Positions 47,973-59,057 of a stretch of 64,000 nt of DNA are shown piece by piece. Position 1 is the first letter of the stretch. Every line of letters begins with the position of its first letter. Source of the stretch: Papiliotrema nemorosa (Eukaryota; Basidiomycota; Tremellomycetes; Tremellales; Rhynchogastremaceae); assembly GCA_032158125.1 (NCBI GenBank), contig JASKOT010000023.1, forward strand, positions 124,001 through 188,000, given 5' to 3'. The notes below the pieces were generated by a model. That model saw only the letters and a list, made by a program, of their open reading frames with translations, was not told the DNA's origin and made no database searches. A program made the translations under genes and the position numbers.

Positions 47973-49858
47973 ATGACTAATCAGGTTGAGAAAGAAGTCC
48001 CAGTTTCGGTCACCGGACCTCCGGCCATGGCCAACGAGCGAGTCTGGCGAGCTCACGAAGCTGCCGAGATTGAAAAATCAATGAAATTCACCGCCGTCGT
48101 CCGCAAATATTGGAAAGCAGTCGCTTGGTCCATGTGCCTCTCCACCGCTCTCATCATGGAGGGTTACGATGTTGGAATCGTGAGTCGAGCCGAAAAACCG
48201 AGTCTCCCTCTCATGTCAGATCAACGCATTCTGGGGAAACGCCGAATTCCTCGGTCGGTTTGGTAAAGAGACAGCCGGCGGGGTCAAGTATATCCCTGCG
48301 AATTGGCAGGCAGCAATCAACAATGCCGGATTAGTCGGTGAAATCGTCGGCTTGGCTATCACTGGTTATACCCAAGACAAAATCGGCGCCAAACGAACAT
48401 ACCTCTTGGGAATGGTACTCATGGCGGCGGCTATTTTCGTCCCAGTCTTTGCTACCAGTCTTGAGATGTTGTTTGCCGGTGAAATCCTTTGTGGGATACC
48501 TTGGGGGATGTTTCGTCAGTCTCCATTGAGAAGTGGTCTTGAGCGTAACTTACGTCCGCAGAAACCCTGACCACCGCTTACGCTGTGGAAATCACTCCAC
48601 TTGCGATCCGAGGTTATCTCGCTTCCTACGTTAACATGTGTTGGGGTATCGGTCTCACTCTCGGTGCGGGTGTTGTTCGAGGCACTCTTGCGATCGATAG
48701 CCAATGGTCATGGCGATTGCCTTACGCCTTGCAGGTGAATCTACCCCCGCCCTCTCGCGCGTGACCCTATCTGACAAGCAGTGGGTTTGGCCTGTCCCTC
48801 TTTTCCTTGCAGTCTGCTTCGCCCCGGAGAGTGGGTCCCTTCACACTATGAGTACTGTGCACGAAAGCTCACCCCCAGGTCCATGGTGGCTCATCCGCAA
48901 AGGTCGAAAAGAAGAGGCGAGAAAATCTCTTCTACGTCTCGCTGCCAACAACTCTTGGACCGAACAATCGCTGGAAGATTACCTTGCTCTGATCGAATAC
49001 ACCAACAACCTGGAGAAACAAGAAGTCGCAGGTGCTACTATCACTGATTGTTTCAAAAAGTCCAACCTACGTCGGACCGAAATTGCCTGTATGGTCTGGT
49101 CGGTGCAATACACTTGCGGTCAACCCATTGTCAACTACACCACCCAGTTCCTTCAAAATGCCGGTCTTGATGAAGACGCCGCTTTCGACGTCAACATTGC
49201 CACCACTGCAATGATCGTGTTCGGTACAATCATTGGATGGCTCATCATGGCCGTTGCAGGTCGTCGACCAATCTATATCTGGGGCTGTGGTCTTATGTCG
49301 ATCAATCTCGGCGTCATTGGTGTACTAGGGTGCATCAAACAGACCTCCAATGTCGCTTGGGGAGTTGGCGCTCTGCTCATTGTCCTCACGTTGATATTCT
49401 CCTGCACAGTAGGACCGGCTTGTTACTCGATTGTCGCAGAGCTTCCTTCGACTCGTGTACGACAACTCACAGTCATTCTGGCTCGTGCAACTTACCTCGT
49501 CTCGGGTGTCGTCATCCAACAGCTCAGCCCTCGGATGCTGGGAGTGGCAGACTGGAACTGGGGAGCCAAAGCGGGATTCTTCTATCTCGGCACCAACGCC
49601 CTATCCTGCGCGTATTGTTACTTCCGACTCCCCGAAAGTAAGGGAAGGACATATGGTCAGCTCGACGTGCTATTCATGCGAGGTGTGTCGGCTCGAAAGT
49701 TTGCCAGTACCAACGTATCCGGTGAGTCCTGGTCGTCAGATGACGGAGAGAGTGGCGGCTGACGGATGTTTGCAGAATTTCAAGAAGCCGAACATGTTCC
49801 TGGTGCAATATTGGATGTGGATGAAAAGCGGGAGGAAGTCAGGGTCGAACACGTATAG
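47973..49858 (+). CDS. MFS sugar transporter, alpha-glucoside/oligosaccharide permease-like
   Basis: Proton-coupled sugar importer of the plasma membrane. The cytosolic N-terminus (MTNQVEKEVPVSVTGP) precedes TM1 LIMEGYDVGIINAFW, then loop 2-3 GYTQDKIGAKRTYLLGM, AVEITPLAIRGYLASYVNMC (loop 4-5), WSWRLPYALQWVWP, and PESPWWLIRKGRKEEA, restored across an intron (GAGA|gtgggt...cccag|GT). PES-PWWL-x-RKGR is typical of fungal maltose/alpha-glucoside permeases. The second half gives SVQYTCGQPIVNYTTQFL, VAGRRPIYIWG and RLPESKGRTYGQLDVLF. A last small exon ends at TAG 49856-49858. About six exons; 545 residues or so. Its place next to GH31 and GH36 genes suggests it brings in their substrate. Confidence 0.9.
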
Positions 49859-50392
49859 ACTTCTACGTACTGTTCAGGCCGACGGCGGTTGAGCTCAAGA
49901 GATTGGGCGAATCTTGAGTGGAGTGTATTGTAGTTGATCCGATGTCGCAGGGTGGGAAACGTCCATTGCTTCTTCATCTTGAGATAAGTGTATGTGTCAA
50001 GAGAATATGAATTTGTGCTTCTCGTGCTGCGCTCTGCTAGACTTATATCATCGCATGTTATACCATTACTAGCTAAAGAAGAAGACTCATAAAGTGTCCG
50101 AAAGCAATGGGTCGTGGACGTGGGGGAGACACCAGTCGTGCTGACCCAAGCGATGCATGCAGGAGCTATGCATCTGTCTCCCTGACCATTGCCGACATAC
50201 CACACCCTCGACCTGCTGGCCTTTCCGATGCAGGACAATCGCATCGGCAGCAGCCACTCGCCCACACTTCAGTCACTCGGATCCGAAACTGTCAACAAAT
50301 CCCATGTCCACCTCACCTCATCTCGCTCGTCTTCCCTTGCAATTCCCTTTCATCCTTGACCTGTCTGATCGCTAGAGGAGTCCATAGACGCA
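49859..50392. other. intergenic, transporter to DUF676 gene
   Basis: Both neighbours are on the plus strand. No motif-bearing frame, RNA or repeat is seen. Confidence 0.45.
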
Positions 50393-52175
50393 ATGCCGGA
50401 GAAACCCCTTCAAGATCTCTTACTTCTAGTCTGGGTTCATGGGTCAGTAGTCGGACGTCCGGATCAATAGTGCTCATAGCCAGGTTCAAAGGGAATGAAG
50501 TCACGTTTGAATCGTTCCCCGATAGTGAGTCTGATCCGTTTCCACATGTTCATACCCCTCACCACCCATGGATCTACGGACTCCGAGACATCAAGAGGAG
50601 AGAGAGCTAACATACTCTAGGATTGAAGCACCTGCTGGAATCTACCCATCCGAGTCTGAGAATCGAATCTAGCGTATTTCCAGCTTACCAGACTCGAGGG
50701 GAACTCGTGAGTGTGATGGAACTTCAATCACCTTTGACATCTCACTTCCGCACCTTGAGTATGACCTGGACCCTTCCATCATTGTCCTCAAAGTATCCTC
50801 CGAAGTCAAATGACTGAGACACCGTAGCACGCAGCGACCTTGGCTTTCGTGGACTGGTTGACCGACCTTGTTGTCAGGCTAGAATGCAATCACGGAGAAG
50901 GCGGAGGAGCGGGCAAAGCCAGGGTCGTACTCATGGGTCATTCGTATGTCTCAAATCAGTGACTGTGGAGTCGTTGACAGTTAGGATGGGAGGATTGTTA
51001 ATCGCGGATGCGGCGAGGGATATCGCGAGGAATACGAGGAAAGATGACCCAATGTGGCCTCATGTCGTAGGAGTTCTTGGTGAGTACATGCCAGAGCGAG
51101 AGTAGTCTTGTAAAGTTACGTAGCTGACCAGCAGCTTTCGATACACCCGTGAGAGCATGACTCTGGAACCATAAACAGCGCTGACCGGCGAAGTATCTAG
51201 GATTGCATCCTGTCAGTTTTACTTCTCGCAAGAGTGCCGAGCTGATGTTTAGCACACCTTTGTACGTCACGGCCTGAGCATCGCCATGGTCAATACTTGC
51301 TAATCATGTGCCAGAAGCACGGTCTGAGCACGGCAGCGTCATACTATGAACAAGCCAAAAGTATAGCTTCAGCAGCAACGATGCTCTCCCCCTTGGCAGT
51401 CGGCTGGGGCGCAAGCAAATGGGGTAACAAGTCCAACTCCAACTCTGCTTCTTCCAACCCCGAGAAACCGAACACGCCGGAAACACCCTCAAGGTCAACC
51501 GCTACCGAGACACCGAGTGCATCAACGAGCAGGTGGGGTATGCCGGCTTTGCCTACGCCCTCGACCAAGGCGCTCTATGGTCTAGGGGCCATGGCTCTAG
51601 GTGCAGCGGCGGTCGGGACCGCATACTATCGCAGAGAGGATTTTTTGAATGGGTGGAAATGGGGATATGAGCATATGACGTTTGTCAAGAATCTATGGGA
51701 CGATGAGGCTCTGAAGGAACGCTTGGAGGATTTACATCGGTTAGGTATGGAGCGCGATCTGTTGTTCTCCAAGTGAGTGATATTCTCCCCGACCCGCCAG
51801 TCGAAATACTGTAGGAAGGACAAGACAAGACGCTGATTGCATAGCTTTTACACTCATCTACCGCCTGCCCCACCCGACAACCTTGTCGCCAGGACATTCT
51901 GTATCCTACCTCCTGTCACCCATCCTCTTTACCCGAAATTCGTTTCCGCAAGCAATACAATAGCAAAGGACGAGGTGTCGGCGCATATGGGAATGTTCAA
52001 CCCGAAGACCAATGATGGGTTTTATGAGCTTGGGCTAGTGGTGGTTAGAGCGATAGCAGAGAGGATAGAAAAGGAAGGAGTGGGCAAAGTGGGCGGAGAG
52101 GCGGAAGAGAAGAAGATGATACAAGGGTGGAGAGAGGAGAAGCAAGGGGGAAAAGTGGTCTGGGTGGAGGAGTAG
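50393..52175 (+). CDS. DUF676 lipase-like alpha/beta hydrolase with a run of microexons
   Basis: Putative serine esterase/lipase. The first exon ends LLLLVWVHG and joins FKGNEVTFESFPD, giving the HGFKGN oxyanion loop of DUF676 proteins. An exon starting HAATLAFVDWLTDLVVRL ends in LMGHS, and the next begins MGGLLIADAARDIAR, so the nucleophile elbow GHSMGG spans an intron. The conserved text AFDTP-YLGLHP-HTF-KHG is then built from exons of 14 nt (51135-51148), 18 nt (51194-51211) and 9 nt (51253-51261), separated by introns of 45, 41 and 53 nt. The rest is SIASAATMLSPLAVGWGASK, a Pro/Ser/Thr linker, a possible membrane helix (GLGAMALGAAAVGTAYY), and a C-terminal domain (FYTHLPPAPPDNLVARTFCI) with a histidine-bearing DEVSAHMGMF. 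Confidence 0.85.
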
Positions 52176-52351
52176 GCAGTGGAACAGTCGCAGGGAGCAT
52201 TATTGTTGGTTTGAAGGTGTGTCTCGAGATTACTTGGATCCTGCTTGTAGCGCCGTGAACTGTTTGTACATCTGAGCGCGTTCTGTCCTTGCCTTGGAAT
52301 AGTGCATCAAATCCAAATCTGTCAACATTACACCGACTCGCCCCGCTCGTT

Positions 52352-53530
52352 TTACTTCTTGGAGTTGGTGCTTTGGATCAAATCGTCCTCGGCAACTGTC
52401 ACGTCAATATCAGAGTCACTTTTCCAAGACACAGGACTCACCATTCAGGAGCAAGCTCTTGGCATCCAGCATGACCTTGTTTCCGCTCTGGCTCAACGTC
52501 GTGGCGATCTCCCTGGCCGCTTCCAACTTTCTCAATTGCAAGAAACCCTTATTACTCCTCACTGCCTCTCCGATCAATTCCGCCGACCTAGCTTCTCCTT
52601 GAGCCCTCACAATGATACTCTGTTTCTCCTGGATAGCTTGGTCGACCAAGAATGCCGCTCGTTGTGCGATTTGTTGGGCGACCTGCTTGGCTTCGACGGC
52701 GTGGGTGAATTCCGGTGAGAATGCAACGTGGGTGATGGATACGTCGTCTAGGATCAAGTTGAATCGACGGGCTCGACGAGTGAGATTATCCCGGACTAGA
52801 CGGGAGACCATCTCTCGTTGAGTGATCAATTGAGATGCGTTGAATTGAGCGACGACGGATTTGAGGACCTCGTTGACGATCGAAGGGAGGACTCGCTCGT
52901 CGTAATCTGTACCGAGTTCTCGGTAGCTGAACGTGAGCTGATGCTATCTGCGAGTGTGGGCGAGCTCACATGGTAGGAAGGTCGTTCACTGATGGTCGAG
53001 ATAGCACACGACAGGTGATGTTCACCTTGACGTCAGCTTCAGTGGACAAGGTGCAACTAGATGCCTACCATCTGCAGATCCTTGGTACCGGTCAACGAGG
53101 CAATGTTCCTTGGCTTTGCTCGGACGTCGTACACGATTGGCTTCTCGAACCAGGGGATCTAGACATGAGCACTAACAAAACTCGGAATGCTCACAATGAG
53201 GTGAGTTCCTTCAGGATAGATATCCGGTCGGACACCTGCCACCCTCGAGTATTTGATCGCTCGATGACCACCGTCCACTGCCGATCAGCTTCGGGCCAAG
53301 ACCAGCAACTCAGACTTACCGTTGAAGAGCGAATAGTTGAGAGCCAATCCACCAGCAGCAAGAGCAATAATCAGCCCTCCACCCGTTGCAGCACCCTTTC
53401 CACCCCCCGGCAACCCTCCAAACGGATTACCGCCCCCTCCCCCTCCCCCTCCCGACTTTCCAGCTTGCATACGAGCCCGATTGAGCTGTTGAGCCAACTT
53501 GGCGAATGCTTCTCCGCCAGATCTGTTCAT
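52352..53530 (-). CDS. PHB2: prohibitin 2, mitochondrial inner-membrane scaffold
   Basis: Partner of PHB1 in the inner-membrane prohibitin ring. The ATG at 53530 starts [20 protein letters not shown], followed by a long glycine linker (positions about 27-45, including a G8 run) and the membrane segment [18 protein letters not shown]. The PHB domain reads [52 protein letters not shown] and [20 protein letters not shown]. The coiled coil continues with [20 protein letters not shown] and [11 protein letters not shown]. The last exon gives [14 protein letters not shown] longer, basic, glycine-rich N-terminus separates PHB2 from PHB1. Five or so introns. Confidence 0.94.
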
Positions 53531-53736
53531 CTCGGCCCGTTGTAATGTGGTGAGTGGTGAAGAAGAGTGATGCCGGATGACTCGTCAGCGAGAGTTGGTG
53601 AATGAAATCGGGTTTCATACCTCGCCGCTCTCTCGATCGAGGCAAGCGGAGTCACGTGATTCAATCTTGGGACATTTCAGTGTTGCTCAACGTTACTGAG
53701 TAATTGCTGCAGCATTGTATTGCTCACCACATAAGC

Positions 53737-55146
53737 ATGTTCAGCATAGCTACGAGACCACCTACTACGGCATTGCGATATGACGAGTCGATACACCCAT
53801 CTTACTCGTATGGAGGGATGGATGTAGACAATGACGATCTGGGTGAAGGGCCTTCCACCACGGGTCCAAAGCGAGTGGTCAGTCCCGGAGAGGCGATTAT
53901 CAACTCAAAGGAATTCATGAGGTGTGCCATATCCATATAAATGCAGGATCTAACTGACATGCAGGGGTCACGGGACGTACGTAGAAGAGGAAATGGTGGT
54001 GTCGTCTGTATCGGGCACAATACAGCGGGTCAACAAGCTCGTCTCTGTCAAGCCTGTCAAATCGAGGTGTGTTTGAGTTACTAAATTCTTCCCCTCCGAT
54101 CAGCCGATGGGCACGATGATCAATTCAAGAGGTAAATCGTGGATTTGAGCTCATGACCCAGATACACACCCGAAGTAGGGGACCTGGTCATTGGACGTAT
54201 TGTCGAAGTCGGCGCTCAACGATGGAGGGTCGATGCGAATGCACGACAAGATGCCGTCCTCATGTTGTCAAGTGTCAACCTACCAGGAGGTGTACAGGTG
54301 AGTTGGCACATCCCGATAAACGTCGATGATTATTCCATGCCATCGATCGGTTGTATCTTGAGCGTTGCTGATGAACAGCGAAGAAAGATCGAGTCGGACG
54401 CTTTGAAGATGCGAGAATTTTTGGCCGAGGGTGATGCACGTATCAACACAACGTCTACCCTACAAGCACTCTACTGACTCGTCTAGCTACTGGTCGCTGA
54501 GGTCCAAGCCTTTTTCGCAGATGGTGCCATGTCCCTACACACCCGTTCACTCAAATACGGCAAGGCAAGTCGACCTGACTTTACGCCTACCCCTCGAACC
54601 TCGAGATAGCTAGCCTTAGCCGCCATATTGGACCCGAGCATGGCGTTGTACTGACTCGCAGCTGCGAAATGGCCAGCTTGTCAATATTCCACCTCACCTT
54701 ATCCGTCGGCTCAAATCCCACTTTTACCACATTCCCCCACCTTGTGGACCTACAGGTGTAGATATCATTCTCGGCCTGAATGGCTACGTCTGGGTCAGTC
54801 TGGGTACAACGCAGGAGAAGCGTGACGGAGGGGAGGGTTTCGACGCTGAAGGTGTCTATTCTGACAAGAATGATGTGAGTAGCCTTGATTCCCAGCTGGG
54901 AATGGCGGGCTGACGTAGTAGGACGTGACACCTGAAGGAAGAGATGCGATCGCCGTGGTAGCTGGGATCATAGAGACGTATGCCAAGTTCAGTATACCCC
55001 TATCGGATACGATAATAGCGGACGGATACGATTGGCTGCAGACCAATGCGAGTGGAGGATCAATGAGCAGCTTGAAAGGAGAGACGGGAAGGCAAATGAT
55101 TGCTGCCGTCGTGGGAGTGGATGTGGAGGATATCAACGCCGAGTGA
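53737..55146 (+). CDS. RRP4: exosome cap subunit Rrp4
   Basis: S1/KH subunit of the RNA exosome cap, needed for 3'-5' RNA processing and decay in nucleus and cytosol. An N-terminal domain carries [20 protein letters not shown] and [16 protein letters not shown]. The S1 domain reads [26 protein letters not shown] and [14 protein letters not shown]. The KH domain gives [40 protein letters not shown] with the GLNGYVWV motif typical of Rrp4/Rrp40. The C-terminal exon contains [18 protein letters not shown]. About eight exons. It sits divergently from PHB2 and convergent with ASF1. Confidence 0.93.
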
Positions 55147-55410
55147 GGTACTCGCACAGCGTGTTGCAGCAGCACGGATTTATCATTGCCGATGCATGAG
55201 AATGGGACATGATATCTAGCCCTTAGTGATACAATGAGATACTCTCACGAATACCCCAACACGATTCTCCGTACTGAAGGGTACCGCCCTTCCTCAACGC
55301 CACTCTGCCGACGCGTCGCCAGCTTGTCCCCTCGAGTTTCCCGGCTTCTCTCATCTTCGCCCCCATGCGACCTGCGCAAAGACATCCTCCATGACCCGAG
55401 CCCTTGCAGC

Positions 55411-56445
55411 CTATGCGGTGATGCCGTCCACATCCATCGCGTCGTTCTGGTTGAAAGCCGGTGATTGGCCGTTTGAATATGATGAACTTTGATCTTGAGA
55501 TTGGTATGGCTGTGTTTGTTGCTGCTGCTTTTGGACTGGTGCGACTTCTGCCGCGCTGAGCATGTAGTTCATTCCTCCTCCAGATGCCACTTCCACAATT
55601 TCTGTCGGTGTCGATCCAAACTCTGATGTCGCTCCCGTGTCCCATGGATTTTGGAACCTGCCATTAGGATGGTTTCACTATTTTCCCGCGGGGCGCGACT
55701 CACCTCGTCACCTTGGGCTTCTCAATCAGAACATTCCTCGACAATTTATCCCATTGAATCTCTGCTGGTGGTTCCTCGGCCATAGCTTGATCCTCGTAAT
55801 ATGTATTGACGTAGTATCCCACCCGGACAAACTCTTTATCTCGATACGATGCGGTGATGATGATGACGGTGACACCGAGGACATCTTCGCTACGATTTGA
55901 GGGTAAACGAGACTTGTCGGGTGCAGGTGCTTCAAACTCGAAAGCGTTTACTCCGGCTGGGATGGGTCCGACTGAGTCTCAGTACATGCGAGCTGTCAAG
56001 GTTGGAAGACCTAGGAAGGAGGAAGGGAGGCAGAGGGAAAATGATCGAGGAATCACCAAACTCACCTTCGCAGGAATCCAACTCTTGGTCGTACTGCTCC
56101 GAATTGGCAGAACCGACGTAGATCAACCTCCACTCGACGTCTGTCTATAAGCTCACGAGGCTCAACGTCTGCGCGCGAGAGCTCACCCTCGGACAGCGGT
56201 GCCATGGCCTCGAATTTGATGCGGAATTTAAAGTCGTCGTCGAATTTGCCCGGGTTATTGAGCAGCTCAATGTTACGTATGTTGACCTGGTATCAGTACA
56301 TGTATATGTGGAGTAGACCCGAAGTCTAGTGACTCATCCAAAGATGAGAGACTCACGATGGACTGTTGGTTTACCAAAGCAAGTTAGGGGAAGACAAGAT
56401 CAGCTTGGATGGCCTTTCCTCGGCAAGAGCAGGTGAGCTCACCAT
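55411..56445 (-). CDS. ASF1: histone chaperone Asf1, with ATG-only first coding exon and 6-nt exon
   Basis: Binds H3-H4 dimers and hands them to CAF-1 and HIRA in chromatin assembly. The conserved start [16 protein letters not shown] is only obtained by joining ATG (56443-56445), a 6-nt exon TCCATC (56357-56362) and an exon starting at 56286; flanking introns are 80 and 70 nt with GTGAGC/CAG and GTGAGT/CAG borders. The immunoglobulin-like core follows: [81 protein letters not shown]. These match the Asf1 core closely, including V-G-S-A and DQELDS. The tail after [11 protein letters not shown] is Gln/Ser-rich, not acidic as in budding yeast. About seven exons. Confidence 0.93.
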
Positions 56446-56871
56446 GGTGAGTGCTGGTACTAGGGGCTGTTTTGTGATAGCGGCTTATTTTTGAATCTAC
56501 CTGGCGAGTCTATATGGTCTGTGCGATGTCGATCTGCGTGCAGGCAATGAGGTGAGGCGAAGTCGTGGTCAATGAACAGGGACAGAAACATCAACACACC
56601 CACCCGTGGACGCGCTTGCTTCCCCGTCCTCGTACGCGTGGACATGGAATCAGTCGCCACCCAGAAACACGTCGGTGGCAAATGGACAGCGACATTTTTT
56701 GATCCCGCTCTTCTTTTTTTTTTTGCCACCCAGGTCTCGCTGGTGCTCCATGCGCGGGGCTATTTCGGGGAATGAGGGAGAATCCTCGCACTCAGTGAAC
56801 AAGATCGTCAGATGGTCCACAGGTCAGTCACCCATGTCTGACTTGGATCACCCTCGATAACATCATCTACA
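56446..56871. promoter_or_regulatory. divergent region ASF1 / membrane-protein gene
   Basis: It includes the ASF1 leader and an uninterrupted T-rich run (near 56711-56721). No gene is supported. Confidence 0.45.
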
Positions 56872-57748
56872 ATGTCACAGACATCCACTGCGACTTCTCC
56901 CTCGCCCTCCGCAACTCAAAATGGCAACAACAGCAACCAGGCCCAACAGACCAACATTCCCACCTCTACCGTTTCCGCCATCGGAGGCGGTTTCATCGCT
57001 TTCGCCATTTCAATCTTGATCACTCTGACGTTCGTACGAATGTTCAGGGTGTACAGGGATGTACGACGCAGACAAAGGAATGGAGAGGATATCCAGTTCA
57101 GTCGAGAGTGGCATAGAGAAGGAGGGTTCTGGGGGTTCTTGACGGGTATGGGGGGAAGGGGCGGTGTGGACGCTCTGGTCGGAGCGGGAGGAAGGAGGGA
57201 TTTGGATATTTGGAGGATATATGAGCAGTATGGATTAGGTCCAGGGAGAAAGAAAGAGGACCTGAAATCGCCGGAACTGTGGGAAGTAGAGGTCCCGACA
57301 AGGGACAAGCAGGGCGTGGACAATGTCGAATGGCAGAGCTTAGAGGTGAGTCAGTAGTGTGGAGAATTGAACGTTGACATTTCAGCCAATGTCGATCTCG
57401 TCCAAGAAAGACGATTCGGAGCCTGACGAGGCGGTATACTCCAAAATCACCATGGCAGTCTTGGTCCTCATGCCGACAAGGCCGGATCGGACGACATTCA
57501 CAGTGGACGATGAAGAGTTCGACGATCTGCCGGAAATTGTCATTGGGACCATGAACATGTTACCGACCATCAGCTCGGACCCTATACCCGCGACAACTGC
57601 ATCCTCCGCCGCTTCTGGGATAGCATCGACAGTGGAAGATGACAAGGGGAAAGCAGGTGAGGAGGCGCAGGTCGAGTATGTTGAGCAGGGTCCAAGGAGA
57701 GCAAAATGGCAGACGCAGAATGGCAAATGGGGTATCGAGGGGTTATGA
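56872..57748 (+). CDS. single-pass membrane protein, unknown function
   Basis: I do not recognise the family. The start at 56872 gives a Ser/Thr/Gln/Asn-rich N-terminal segment of about 38 residues, probably outside the membrane, then one hydrophobic helix (IGGGFIAFAISILITLTFV) followed at once by a very basic patch (YRDVRRRQRNGED), which suggests N-out/C-in topology. A glycine-rich stretch (LTGMGGRGGVDALVGAGGRR) and ELWEVEVPTRDK follow. After one intron at about 57343-57386 the second exon contains MAVLVLMPTRPDR, DDLPEIVIGTMNM and ends WQTQNGKWGIEGL. About 280 residues. The second exon looks conserved in style with a short structured strand region; no enzyme motif is visible. Confidence 0.7.
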
Positions 57749-57890
57749 GAGGAATCTTTAGGACTTGCCGCGTTTCAGCGGAGATACAGCATTATAATCT
57801 CGACATCATATCTTGTACCTCCCCGAATCTTGACTGTTTGCCATTGTAAGCATATGCACAAGTAGTGAACAGCTAGCTTTTGATACCGTA

Positions 57891-58715
57891 TCATGATACC
57901 ACCCCTGTCCAGCCCTTCCACCAGCCTTTTGTCCGTGTCTCTACACCCACATAACTATCCACAGCTGGCCTTACGTCGAGGTAGAAGGCCACATTTCTTG
58001 GATCTTTTGGGTTCGACTTGCCGGTGTAGAAGTCGATGACATATCTCACTTGAGTCCCACAACGATCAATCACCCAGTCGTGCCTGTCAAAGGGCGGTGT
58101 GTATCTACCATAAGCATACGGCCGACCACAAGTCATAGACCCGACTCACCCTAGAGCAACATTTATCCACGCCTTGGGCGTCCGATCTTTCGGCCTCCCG
58201 CTAAAACTTATCAATCTCGGTCCACCGCATTTCTCACTCCCCATCCCGGCTTCCCAGGCTAATATCTCTTCCCAGGCCTTTTCGTTGACAGCATTATGTA
58301 TAGGAACGACAGATTTCATATCTGCCGCTTTGGGCGAATGGTTCTTCCTCTGCATAGCATTGAAAAATTGTCGTTCGGACGGGTACACCCAGTTTTCATG
58401 AGTGTCAAGACCGGGTCCTTCGCTCGAACCTATATGGCTCGAAGTGGCCGATTTGCCTCGTGGAATGGAAGATATCTCTCGATGATCTGTGAGAGAAGAG
58501 TCGGGACGTGAGCGAGAAGAGGATGCGTAGAATGGGTTGGATGAATCGGGCGAGGCGGTCGCCGCGAGCCATTTCGATCGGGCGGTATGGTCCACTGGAC
58601 ATGCGTCGGCATTGGAGGGAATTGGTGGGTGGTCAGGAGGAAGGGTGGTATGAGTGGACGATGATGCTTCAGCGTTGCCTGAAGCCCAGGATGATCCGAT
58701 GTTGAACGACACCAT
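57891..58715 (-). CDS. holocytochrome c synthase (cytochrome c / c1 haem lyase)
   Basis: Enzyme of the mitochondrial intermembrane space that joins haem covalently to apocytochrome c or c1. It shows the haem-regulatory CPV motif (NADACPVDH), a Ser-rich linker, [38 protein letters not shown], and [17 protein letters not shown], which an intron joins to [16 protein letters not shown], the haem-binding histidine region of the family, then [10 protein letters not shown]. The end reads GWWKGW. The start is uncertain: ATG 58715 ([10 protein letters not shown]) or the in-frame ATG 58820, which would add 35 residues. Whether it serves cytochrome c, c1 or both cannot be told; I see only one copy here. 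Confidence 0.9.
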
Positions 58716-59057
58716 GGTTGATGCTTGGTAGATGGACAGAGGACCGGACTTTTGAGATGATCCTCGGAAGGGCGCGGGATCAAAAACAATCTCCAATCGT
58801 CGGATCCGAAGTTGGCCCATGGAGATGTTTCAGCTTGGAGGGTCAAAGTCGAGATGCGAGTGATAGATCACCTAGATCAACCATAAGCGGCAAGATCTTA
58901 TAGCACACCAATGAGCACGGTGACTCGTATGGGGTGGTATCAATAGCCTGTATCTCTCGGCAGAGACCTCGATCTGGCCACGACGAGTCACAGAATCAAC
59001 ATTCAACTTCCCTCCCTGCCCTCCACCCAAGCCCAATCCAATCCGAACGTCCTCAAC

